Shown here in pieces: positions 7,169 to 13,322 of a stretch of 13,322 nt of DNA. The position numbers and the translations under genes were made by a program. The notes below the pieces were generated by a model. The model was given only the letters and a program-made list of their open reading frames with translations, ran no database searches and was not told the DNA's origin. The number at the start of each line of letters is the position of its first letter. Position 1 is the stretch's first letter. The stretch is from an uncultured Cocleimonas sp. (lineage in GTDB: Bacteria; Pseudomonadota; Gammaproteobacteria; Thiotrichales; Thiotrichaceae), in the NCBI GenBank assembly GCA_938041705.1, contig CALISP010000209.1, positions 1 to 13,322 of the forward strand. Direction: 5' to 3'.

Positions 7169-8002
7169 ATGAATATAAAACTAAGCTTAACCACCCTATT
7201 ATTTTTCCACCTGTTATTTATAAACACAACCGCTAAAGCATTTCCTGCTAATAGTTTACGCCCTGGAGGCATTGGTGTTATTAGCGTAATTCCTTCAAAT
7301 CAGCCAAAGCCTTTTGTTAGCTATAAAAAATCACCTGTTGCTTTAATTAAAGGCCAACAGAATTGGCTCGCAGTGATAGGTATTGCATTAGGTGATAAAC
7401 CTGGTTCTCATGAAATAAAAATTAAAGACAATTCAGGAAAGACTAAAACTAAACGTTTTAATGTTAAAGCACATCAATATAAAACACAGCGATTGACAAT
7501 AAAGAATAAAAATAAAGTTAACCCTAATAAGAAATCAAGCAAACGTATAGAGCGTGAGTATTTACTTAAACAAAAACTAAAGAAGACCTTTTCATCAAAT
7601 ACCCCAAAGATGAACTTTATAAAACCTGTATCAGGAAGAGATAGCGGTCGTTTTGGTTTAAGACGTACTCTTAATAAACAAAAGCGCAATCCTCATAGTG
7701 GTATGGATATAGCTGCACCTGAAGGAAGGAAGATTAAAGCAACCGAATCAGGAAAAGTGATATTTGTTGGTGACTTATTTTTCACAGGTAAAGTCATCTA
7801 TTTAGATCATGGTAATGGCCTCATAAGTCTATATGCGCATCTAAGTAAGAGTCATGTAAGGCTAGGCCAGCAAGTGAAACGCGGTGAACTGATTGCAAGA
7901 GTAGGTAAAACCGGCAGAGTAACTGGCGCGCACCTCCATTGGACGGTCTACCTGAACGGTAATGCTGTAGATCCAGCCTTATTCATTGCAAATAATAAAT
8001 AA
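7169..8002 (+). CDS. Secreted M23 (LytM) peptidoglycan endopeptidase
   Basis: The 277-residue protein has a signal peptide (hydrophobic 5-18, likely cleavage after AKA at 22-24). An N-terminal M23_N-like domain follows (about 31-100, opening with RPGGIGVISVIP and including WLAVIGIALGDKPGSHEI). Next come a lysine-rich linker (about 100-145) and a C-terminal M23 domain. All zinc and catalytic residues are present: His176 and Asp180 in HSGMD, His224 in LYAH, His255 and His257 in HLHW. It should therefore cut peptide cross-links in the cell wall. That differs from NlpD/EnvC, which have degenerate LytM domains and activate amidases. There is no LysM domain or lipobox. The gene is divergent from rpoS, whereas nlpD of enterics and pseudomonads lies upstream of rpoS in the same direction. 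The ribosome binding site is weak, but the signal peptide fixes the start. Confidence 0.93.
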   Translation: MNIKLSLTTLLFFHLLFINTTAKAFPANSLRPGGIGVISVIPSNQPKPFVSYKKSPVALIKGQQNWLAVIGIALGDKPGSHEIKIKDNSGKTKTKRFNVKAHQYKTQRLTIKNKNKVNPNKKSSKRIEREYLLKQKLKKTFSSNTPKMNFIKPVSGRDSGRFGLRRTLNKQKRNPHSGMDIAAPEGRKIKATESGKVIFVGDLFFTGKVIYLDHGNGLISLYAHLSKSHVRLGQQVKRGELIARVGKTGRVTGAHLHWTVYLNGNAVDPALFIANNK

Positions 8003-8062
8003 CTACCATTTATCCTCAAAAAATTGAATACGTAAGTAACTGATTTTATTAGCCTATAACCT

Positions 8063-8093
8063 ATAGTCAGAAATAATTTGACAGTTTTATAGT
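8063..8093 (+). promoter_or_regulatory. Possible promoter elements before the candidate small RNA
   Basis: A perfect TTGACA is at 8078-8083, but the hexamer 17 bases further on (GGTTTG) is a poor -10. A TATAGT at 8088-8093 could be a -10 and lacks a good -35. TATAGTC occurs twice, 25 bases apart (8063-8069 and 8088-8094). The elements do not combine into a standard promoter, so this is tentative. Confidence 0.25.
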
Positions 8094-8099
8094 CCATTC

Positions 8100-8408
8100 A
8101 GGTTTGATTCAGGCTTGTACGGGTATTCTAGATACAACTTCAGCAAGAAAGTCACTTTTCAAAGGGGTTTGTGGTGTGGCTTTTGTTGAACGGGGAAATC
8201 CAATACTCCTAAAAATAATAAAGAAGTCAAATACACTCATGACTCAATTACGGATTCCTCTTACAACTGCTGAACAAAGTCATTGTTCCATTAATATCGG
8301 CCGACTATTGGGGAGCTGAATTATCGGGCTAACACAATGACGGTTATCAATTTTACGGGGGTATTGTTGATGACCCATGATAAAGCGAGCTTAGGCTCGC
8401 TTTTTTTT
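8100..8408 (+). ncRNA. Candidate small RNA of unknown class with strong terminator
   Basis: These approximately 300 bases have no convincing protein gene on either strand, yet are about 41 percent GC against about 25 percent in the intergenic DNA counted at 6901-6960. They end in a textbook rho-independent terminator. Local stems are present: ATGACT (8239-8244) with AGTCAT (8278-8283), and GGTTATCAA (8342-8350) with TTGATGACC (8367-8375), 9 bp with one G-U pair and a loop containing five G. I compared it by memory with tmRNA, 6S, RNase P RNA, SRP RNA and RsmY/RsmZ and found no match. In Pseudomonas rsmZ lies next to rpoS, but only about three GGA motifs occur here, which is few for that class. 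The 5' end is a guess. The alternative is a long 3' untranslated region of the M23 mRNA. Confidence 0.4.
8382..8408 (+). terminator. Rho-independent terminator
   Basis: The stem AAAGCGAGC/GCTCGCTTT (8382-8390 and 8395-8403) has a TTAG tetraloop and runs into eight consecutive T (8401-8408). It clearly terminates a plus-strand transcript, either the candidate small RNA or the M23 mRNA. On the minus strand it lies about 60 bases after narL and could act weakly there. Confidence 0.9.
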
Positions 8409-8465
8409 AATGAAATTTTGTTATCCAATAAAAGAGATTTAATAGATCAAATATTCATGAATGTA

Positions 8466-9152
8466 CTATTCAACACGCTTTGGAGGCATAGTAATGGGAG
8501 TTTTCTTTACACCATGCTCAACAGCCATTACTGCAGCAGTAATTCTAGAGCTAATGTTTAATTTACGAAGAATAGCTTTAACATGAAGTTTTACAGTACC
8601 ATCAGAAATACCTAAATTCCTGGCGATCACTTTATTACTTTGACCTTCAGCTAATAAAGTAAGGATTTCAAATTCACGTGGTGTAAGAACAGCAAACGGA
8701 TCTTCTTTTTCTTCGGGTTCATTATCCAAACTATCACCCTGCACTGCTCTTGCTAACACGGGCGCAAGATCGGGGGCCACAACTGTTTTACCCGCTAATA
8801 TCTCCCTGATAGCGACAACCAATTCATCAGGCTCCATGTCTTTTAAAAGATAACCTTGAGCACCATTGCGTAAAGCACCAACTAAATCACTCTCATCACT
8901 ACTTGTCGTTAACATCGCAATAGGTAAACTTGGATGAGCTTCTTTAAGTATTTTTAATACACTAATTCCGTCCATTTGAGGCATTCGCATATCTAGTAAA
9001 ACAATATCTAAGGATTGTTCTGAAGCAATCTTAACGCCCTCAGAACCATCGCCTACATCAGCTACCACCTCTATATTTCGACGTGTTAATAGATCTCGCA
9101 GCCCTGCACGAAATAAGGTGTGATCATCAATAAGTAAGATTCGTTCATTCAT
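8466..9152 (-). CDS. NarL/FixJ-type response regulator
   Basis: The 228-residue protein has an N-terminal receiver domain with the acidic pair Asp9-Asp10, phosphoacceptor Asp54 (VLLDMRMPQ), switch Thr82/Thr83 and Lys104 (GYLLKD). After an acidic linker (about 138-152) comes a LuxR/NarL helix-turn-helix domain, LTPREFEILTLLAEGQSNKVIARNLGISDGTVKLHVKAIL. It closely resembles NarL/NarP. It starts 29 bases after the stop of the kinase gene, so the two form a cognate pair. The partner is a NarX-like kinase, and the pair stands at the end of a dsr gene run. Its targets could include respiratory or sulfur-oxidation genes, but this is inference and the specificity of the DNA-binding domain cannot be read here. 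Use of the name narL would assume nitrate control, which is not shown. Confidence 0.93.
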   Translation of the reverse strand: MNERILLIDDHTLFRAGLRDLLTRRNIEVVADVGDGSEGVKIASEQSLDIVLLDMRMPQMDGISVLKILKEAHPSLPIAMLTTSSDESDLVGALRNGAQGYLLKDMEPDELVVAIREILAGKTVVAPDLAPVLARAVQGDSLDNEPEEKEDPFAVLTPREFEILTLLAEGQSNKVIARNLGISDGTVKLHVKAILRKLNISSRITAAVMAVEHGVKKTPITMPPKRVE

Positions 9153-9181
9153 ATTAGTTTCGCTTCTTTTTTGAATATCAT

Positions 9182-10771
9182 TTATAAAGATATATTTGCA
9201 TGAGAAAGATTTATCGGAACTTCGAAATTGAGTTGAACTAAAGTTCCTTCACCTTCATCATCTTCGTACTGAACTTCTCCATTAATACGCTTAGCTCTCT
9301 CGCGCATTACAGACAATCCAATATGGTTTTCTGATATTATTTTTGCCTTTAATAAGTCTTCGTCAATACCAATACCGTCATCTTCGATCAATACACTGCA
9401 ATTACCATCTTCGGTACTAATCATCAAAATACGCACATTATCTGCTTTGGCATGCTTTTTAACATTTGCTAGGGCTTCCTGGACAATCCGGACAACTTCA
9501 ATTTCAATATCTCGATCCAAGTCCTTCAATTGCCAATTATGATAAAAGAAAACTTCGCTTCCTGTTTCAAGTTTAAAGCGTTCACTTAAACGTTCAACCG
9601 CTCTAACAACACCTTTACCATCAATTGGCGCGCGAAAATGCGTAATAAGACTGCGTAGTTCAGCATAAGCATTATCAATGATTTCTTCTAAACCGCCTAG
9701 CTCTTGCCAGATTATGCTTTCATCTATCTTGTCAGCTTGATGCATAGAATCATCAAGTAATCGTACTTTAATCCTTAAGGTTGCTAAGGTTTGTGCCAAC
9801 GAATCATGCAACTCATGTGCCATTCTGGTTCGTTCTTCTATAATTGATAAGGTTTTCGCATCTTGTTCAACTCCTGCTTGCTCTATTGCCATACCAAGAT
9901 GCTGACCAATGCTGATAAGCAATTCATGCTCACCTTCAAAGAATTCATGTTCTTTACGATGTACAAATAGATTATAAATCCCTAAGGTTTTATCTCGATA
10001 CTGAAGAGGAATTGCCAACATTTCAATATCATCTTCATCTTCAAAGAATTTAGTCCCTACTATCAAACCACACTTTTTCACATCTGAGTTGATCAGGACA
10101 CTTGCGTCTTTAAGGGCCTCCCCACATAAGCAATCTGGCAAAGGTAATGTATCTTCGAGCTCGATTATTTCATCACTTAAACCAATACTGGCAACTAAAC
10201 GCATTTGATCATCTTTATCTAACAATCTTACCGTAGCTGCTTTTGCTTTAACGACGGAAGTTAATGTATATAAAAAGCTCTGTAATAAGTCTTCTAAATT
10301 ATTGGATTTATTGATAGTTCTTGAAACATCATAAAGAACATCTAAGAAATATTTTTTTTGCTCAATTCTTTCGGCTTGTCGCGTATAGCGCTGCTGTTCA
10401 AAGATAGAAAGAGACTCATAATCATCTGATATCTTATTAATAAGAAGCCGAATTTCTCCAGAAGGGCTTTTATCTCCTGACTCCATTCTTGAACTCAAGT
10501 CGCCCTTAATTAACTGGTTTGCCCATTGATTGATATCGAGACAGAACATCGTAAAGTGTCGCCACGAAAAATAAAACATTAGCAACAAACCAATACCAGA
10601 AATAAGTCCTAAAACAGTAATAATTGAAATTAAAGACTGAGAATTATTATTAGTATTGAGCAACCAAAGAGTTGTTAAACCAGTAACAGTAAACGTTAAT
10701 AACAGTATGAAAAATACAATTTTACTTGTTACAGAAAGTTCGAATATTTTAGTTTGATTAGCCTTAGACAT
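9182..10771 (-). CDS. NarX-type membrane sensor histidine kinase without periplasmic sensor
   Basis: The product has 529 residues. Two membrane helices (about 18-38 and 47-68) are joined by only about eight residues, so the periplasmic nitrate-binding four-helix domain of NarX is missing. A HAMP-like linker (about 70-120) and a coiled segment lead to a GAF-type domain (about 155-297) with Cys214, Cys216 (CLCGEAL) and Cys234. The HisKA_3 motif MAHELHDSLAQTL follows, with His322 as expected phosphoacceptor. The ATPase domain shows the N box QEALANVKKHAKA, the G1 box DDGIGID (464-470) and the G2 box HIGLSVMRERA. The kinase half is very NarX-like. The input is probably cytoplasmic, perhaps redox or a ligand in the GAF domain. 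The gene begins 42 bases after dsrR and is followed 29 bases later by the response regulator. Confidence 0.92.
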   Translation of the reverse strand: MSKANQTKIFELSVTSKIVFFILLLTFTVTGLTTLWLLNTNNNSQSLISIITVLGLISGIGLLLMFYFSWRHFTMFCLDINQWANQLIKGDLSSRMESGDKSPSGEIRLLINKISDDYESLSIFEQQRYTRQAERIEQKKYFLDVLYDVSRTINKSNNLEDLLQSFLYTLTSVVKAKAATVRLLDKDDQMRLVASIGLSDEIIELEDTLPLPDCLCGEALKDASVLINSDVKKCGLIVGTKFFEDEDDIEMLAIPLQYRDKTLGIYNLFVHRKEHEFFEGEHELLISIGQHLGMAIEQAGVEQDAKTLSIIEERTRMAHELHDSLAQTLATLRIKVRLLDDSMHQADKIDESIIWQELGGLEEIIDNAYAELRSLITHFRAPIDGKGVVRAVERLSERFKLETGSEVFFYHNWQLKDLDRDIEIEVVRIVQEALANVKKHAKADNVRILMISTEDGNCSVLIEDDGIGIDEDLLKAKIISENHIGLSVMRERAKRINGEVQYEDDEGEGTLVQLNFEVPINLSHANISL

Positions 10772-10813
10772 ATCAGTTTGACTTATTAATTCTAAATAAC
10801 AATTTGGCTAAAA

Positions 10814-11125
10814 TCATTTAATAGGTGGTTTGAAATGTGGATCATTGGGGTTCAAAAAAACAATCTCTTGTTTACCTTCAATTTCGACAAAATCTATCTC
10901 CATACCGCCAATAAGAGGCATGCTTGCAGCATCAACGACAAAAGTGATACGTTTCTCATCAAAGGTTTTATCATCTTCATTAACGGTTGAATCAAAACCC
11001 ATATTGTAATGAAATGAGCTGTCCTCTCTTACTTTAATCGCAATTCTAAGAGGTACTTCTACATCACCCATTTCATCTAATGAGATTTTAATTTGTTTAG
11101 CAGCAGCATCTGATACTTTAATCAT
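10814..11125 (-). CDS. dsrR: DsrR, cysteine-free IscA-like protein
   Basis: This is a 103-residue A-type (HesB/IscA) fold protein: MIKVSDAAAKQIKISL at the N-terminus, then GFDS, the FVVDAASMPLIGGMEIDFV core and FLNPNDP near the end. IscA proteins carry one central cysteine and a C-terminal Cys-Gly-Cys for iron-sulfur binding; this protein contains no cysteine at all. That is the hallmark of DsrR of sulfur oxidisers such as Allochromatium vinosum, which is not an iron-sulfur scaffold and has been linked to post-transcriptional control of dsr expression. It follows dsrN by 22 bases, as in the canonical dsr operon order. The dsrS gene that follows dsrR in A. vinosum is absent, and a histidine kinase gene stands there instead. 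Confidence 0.88.
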   Translation of the reverse strand: MIKVSDAAAKQIKISLDEMGDVEVPLRIAIKVREDSSFHYNMGFDSTVNEDDKTFDEKRITFVVDAASMPLIGGMEIDFVEIEGKQEIVFLNPNDPHFKPPIK

Positions 11126-11147
11126 AATTCAACTTTATTAATTTAAG

Positions 11148-12698
11148 CTAAGCTTTAACTCTAACATTATTAATGCTTAACTTAGTGTTTACAACGTAGT
11201 TCTTTTTACGATTTTTATTTTTACGCACAAATTCAACAAACCGATTTGCCCACGGAAAAGCATATGTATGACGTATATGCGAGTAATTCGCCAATAAGTT
11301 TTTATAAACCCAACCGTCGTGTTCTCCCGTAATACCAACACCACGAGTTACTTTAAAAGCAAACTCTCCTTTCTCAGTCAGACTTTCTTTTAATTGGATG
11401 TCTTTCTCAGAAACACTTTTCAAGGAAGAATAATGAAACTCATGCGCATTAATAGTATGTAATGATGGTGAAATGATATTGTCTACTTTTGGAGAATCAT
11501 TATTATCGTAACTTTTATCCCATGGCATTTGGCTTGTCTCTAACAAATTAACATAGCCCCTACCTTGAGGTTTTTTGTTCATTTGCGCAGTCGCAGGAAT
11601 AATTCCGACCATTTCAGCCGATTCATTTTTCCAATGAATAGACTCACTCAAATACATTAACCCACCGCATTCAGCATAAGTTGTCAAACCTGATTCAATA
11701 GCATCATGAACACTCTCTCGCATGCTCTCATTAGCTTCCAGCTCCTTCATTTGAGTTTCTGGAAAACCACCACCAATAAATAGGCCATCTAAATCATTAG
11801 GTAATTCAACATCTGTTAACATATTTATTGAGACTAACTCAGCACCAGCATTTATTAATGCCTGTTTATCGTCAGTATAATAAAAACCAAAAGCAGAATC
11901 TTCACAAATACCGATACGAACTACTTTGTTGGAGCTAATCTTTTGTTGCTTGGTATTAACAACTAATGATTCATTCAGCTGTAATAATTCAGGAGCTGTG
12001 TTAGAGCAATCAATCACCTTTGATAGGTCTACTGAACCTGTTACAAACTGAGCGATTTCGCTTATTCTATTTTTTGCATCTTTAATTTCATTACTAGGCA
12101 TCAAACCGAGATGTCGTTCAGCTAAATCCATACTTGCGCTTTTTCGTAATAAGCCTAATACAGGGATATCTGTGTACTCTTCTGTAACTGCGCGTAATTT
12201 TTGTTCGTGTCTAGCGCCACCACAAAAATTATAGATCACACCGGCGATATTAATGTCTTTATCAAAGGTTTGATAACCTAATAATAGCGGAGCAACACCA
12301 CGTGTTACTCCACGCGCATCAATTATCAGAATGACCGGTGACCCAGTAAGTTTAGCCATTGCTGCATTACTGTCACTGCCATCTAAAGCAACGCCATCAT
12401 ATAAACCTTTGTTGCCTTCGATAATACTGATATCAGCATCGTTATCATAACGATTTAGTGTCTGAATAATTTCGTCGAATGACTGAGTATTAAAATCAAG
12501 GTTGTAGCATGATTTTTTATTATTCGGGCGGGAATTAATAGAACTGGCATTTGCCAACCAAAGTGGGTCAATATAGTCAGGACCTTTCTTAAAAGGTTGC
12601 ACCTTTTTACCCTGCTGCGAAAGTGCCGCACACAAACCAACGGATAACGTTGTTTTACCCGATGACTTATGTGCTGCTGATATATAAATTCGACCCAT
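11148..12698 (-). CDS. dsrN: DsrN, cobyrinate a,c-diamide synthase-like siroheme amidase
   Basis: The 516-residue protein is of the CbiA/CobB type. The N-terminal ATP-dependent synthetase domain has the P-loop AHKSSGKTT (9-17), GPDYIDP (39-45) and the EGNKGLYDG segment (94-102). The C-terminal class I glutamine amidotransferase domain has GGGFPE (309-314), nucleophile Cys344 in YAECGGLMYL, and His419/His422 in NAHEFHYS. CbiA amidates cobyrinic acid; its paralogue DsrN is thought to amidate siroheme to siroamide, the cofactor of reverse sulfite reductase. DsrN is preferred because dsrR follows directly and no cobalamin genes are near. A cobalamin role cannot be excluded by sequence alone. The basic tail after residue 490 is longer than usual for the family. 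The start has almost no Shine-Dalgarno site. Confidence 0.88.
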   Translation of the reverse strand: MGRIYISAAHKSSGKTTLSVGLCAALSQQGKKVQPFKKGPDYIDPLWLANASSINSRPNNKKSCYNLDFNTQSFDEIIQTLNRYDNDADISIIEGNKGLYDGVALDGSDSNAAMAKLTGSPVILIIDARGVTRGVAPLLLGYQTFDKDINIAGVIYNFCGGARHEQKLRAVTEEYTDIPVLGLLRKSASMDLAERHLGLMPSNEIKDAKNRISEIAQFVTGSVDLSKVIDCSNTAPELLQLNESLVVNTKQQKISSNKVVRIGICEDSAFGFYYTDDKQALINAGAELVSINMLTDVELPNDLDGLFIGGGFPETQMKELEANESMRESVHDAIESGLTTYAECGGLMYLSESIHWKNESAEMVGIIPATAQMNKKPQGRGYVNLLETSQMPWDKSYDNNDSPKVDNIISPSLHTINAHEFHYSSLKSVSEKDIQLKESLTEKGEFAFKVTRGVGITGEHDGWVYKNLLANYSHIRHTYAFPWANRFVEFVRKNKNRKKNYVVNTKLSINNVRVKA

Positions 12699-12719
12699 TA
12701 GGGCAGTTTACACTATCAG

Positions 12720-12773
12720 CTAACCCTTATTTATTATCCCTAAAGGGCTATTAACTCTATCTCTTTGGGTTAG
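12720..12773 (-). promoter_or_regulatory. Inverted repeat element in the HopJ-dsrN gap
   Basis: A perfect 7-bp dyad, CTAACCC (12720-12726) and GGGTTAG (12767-12773), encloses an inner dyad CCCT/AGGG (12738-12741 and 12744-12747). It occupies most of the 82-base gap between the HopJ-family gene and dsrN. There is no T run after it, so a rho-independent terminator is unlikely. An mRNA processing or stability stem, or an operator for an internal promoter, would fit. Confidence 0.45.
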
Positions 12774-12780
12774 ATTTAAA

Positions 12781-13125
12781 TCACTTAGCTTCTAAAGCTA
12801 CTCGACTAAATGTTATTCCATCCCAACCTGTCTGCATGAAATTACGAATATTCTGATGATCTTCACCGTCAGGATTTTGCAATACATCTTCTCTATAATA
12901 AGTACCAAAACAAGCAAGCGTTTGGCTAATCGTTAAACTATGTATTTGGGCAAAAGAAAATAATTTACAAGACCCTGAGTTTTCATTTTCGCTATTATCT
13001 AATTCACCATTTTTAAAGGCTGATGGCACGAAGTTGTATTCATTTTCTATGAGTTCCATCAATTCATTAAATTCAAGCACCTCAGGATTTTGATTTACTT
13101 TTTCTAGATATTCACTGGTATTCAT
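12781..13125 (-). CDS. HopJ-family protein (PF08888-type)
   Basis: The small soluble protein of 114 residues has no signal peptide or membrane helix. It matches the HopJ family over nearly its full length. The conserved blocks are YNFVPSAFKNGELDN, NENSGSCKLFSFAQIH, TLACFGTYYREDVLQNPDGE, and DHQNIRNFMQTGWDGITF. The family is named after a Pseudomonas syringae type III effector, but it is widespread in free-living proteobacteria without such a role, and its biochemical function is unknown. There is no type III secretion gene in the window, so an effector role is not suggested. It precedes dsrN by 82 bases in the same direction and may be cotranscribed with the dsr genes. A short GGA lies about 8 bases upstream of the ATG. 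Confidence 0.88.
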   Translation of the reverse strand: MNTSEYLEKVNQNPEVLEFNELMELIENEYNFVPSAFKNGELDNSENENSGSCKLFSFAQIHSLTISQTLACFGTYYREDVLQNPDGEDHQNIRNFMQTGWDGITFSRVALEAK

Positions 13126-13244
13126 TAGTATCCAATTTAAACAAAATAATCCATTAAATTAACATATTAATAATCACTTCACTGTTTATTTTTAGTATTT
13201 AAATGCTAATTGAAAATACAAACTTAATGATTTTAGTTTAGCTC

Positions 13245-13322
13245 TCAATCAATAAACTGCTTATAGCTATCCATGTATAGACTAGATTCTTTTATAATAA
13301 AATCTTCAAATTCTTTAGCCGC
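13245..13322 (-). CDS. C-terminal end of an unidentified protein (cut by window edge)
   Basis: The minus-strand frame is open from the edge for 25 codons and ends in TGA at 13245-13247. The visible residues run from AAKEFEDF to SYKQFID and are hydrophilic and helical in character. The pattern EF-x2-FI-x2-E is loosely like the C-terminus of periplasmic TctC/Bug solute-binding proteins, but 25 residues are too few to assign. By the canonical dsr order one would expect dsrP upstream of dsrN; this tail is not obviously that membrane protein. The gap to the HopJ-family start is 119 bases. Confidence 0.5.
   Translation of the reverse strand, partial: AAKEFEDFIIKESSLYMDSYKQFID

Noticed and set aside
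8104..8319. 71-codon plus-strand frame starting at TTG
   Set aside because: It has a non-ATG start without a ribosome binding site and shows no recognisable family. It lies in the stretch better explained as structured RNA, though a small peptide cannot be fully excluded.
8100..8408. Assignment of this region to rsmZ/rsmY, 6S RNA or tmRNA
   Set aside because: There are only about three GGA motifs and no GacA-type upstream box, no matching 6S ends, and none of the conserved tmRNA end sequences. Proximity to rpoS alone is not enough.
8337..8561. 74-codon plus-strand frame through the terminator into the narL 3' end
   Set aside because: It crosses a strong terminator and overlaps the response regulator gene antisense, so it is not plausible as a gene.
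9152..9182. Cell-wide nitrate sensor pair NarX-NarL in the strict sense
   Set aside because: The kinase lacks the periplasmic nitrate-binding domain, so the specific names were not used as gene symbols.
11148..12698. Cobalamin biosynthesis gene cobB/cbiA
   Set aside because: The fold is the same, but dsrR follows directly and no other cobalamin gene is present, so DsrN fits better. The alternative is kept in the gene entry.
12781..13125. Type III secretion effector
   Set aside because: The family name suggests it, but the family is common in bacteria without such systems and no secretion or chaperone gene is in the window.

Overview
The window looks like a piece of the chromosome of a low-GC (mid-30s to about 40 percent by eye) gammaproteobacterium that probably oxidises sulfur. 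Two things point to this. The rpoE-rseA-rseB-rseC-mucD block, with nadB divergent from rpoE, is a gammaproteobacterial arrangement. The right end carries a dsrN-dsrR pair, the tail of the reverse dissimilatory sulfite reductase (dsr) operon of sulfur oxidisers. I cannot name the genus from sequence alone. No transposase, phage gene, CRISPR array, rRNA or tRNA was seen.

Left block (1-3665, minus strand): the envelope-stress sigma factor RpoE, its anti-sigma factor RseA (MucA), the periplasmic regulator RseB (MucB), the inner-membrane protein RseC (MucC) and the N-terminal part of a DegP/MucD protease that runs off the left edge. This is the algU-mucABCD layout of Pseudomonas rather than the shorter E. 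coli one. nadB (L-aspartate oxidase) lies divergently on the plus strand behind a consensus -10 box. It converges on rpoS across a 23-bp near-perfect inverted repeat that probably terminates rpoS. One arm of that repeat recurs near position 650.

Middle (5669-8465): rpoS on the minus strand, with a highly structured leader whose last hairpin covers its Shine-Dalgarno site, and a divergent M23 (LytM) endopeptidase. After the M23 gene come about 460 bases without a convincing protein gene. They end in a very strong rho-independent terminator and are the best candidate for an unrecognised small RNA.

Right block (8466-13322, all minus strand): an unidentified gene end at the right edge, a HopJ-family protein, DsrN (siroheme amidase-like CbiA/CobB homologue), DsrR (cysteine-free IscA-like protein), a NarX-type histidine kinase without a periplasmic sensor domain, and a NarL-type response regulator. 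From dsrN to narL the gaps are 22, 42 and 29 bases, so these four are probably one transcript. This places a two-component system at the end of the dsr cluster and suggests, by inference, that it senses a cytoplasmic signal linked to sulfur or respiratory metabolism.
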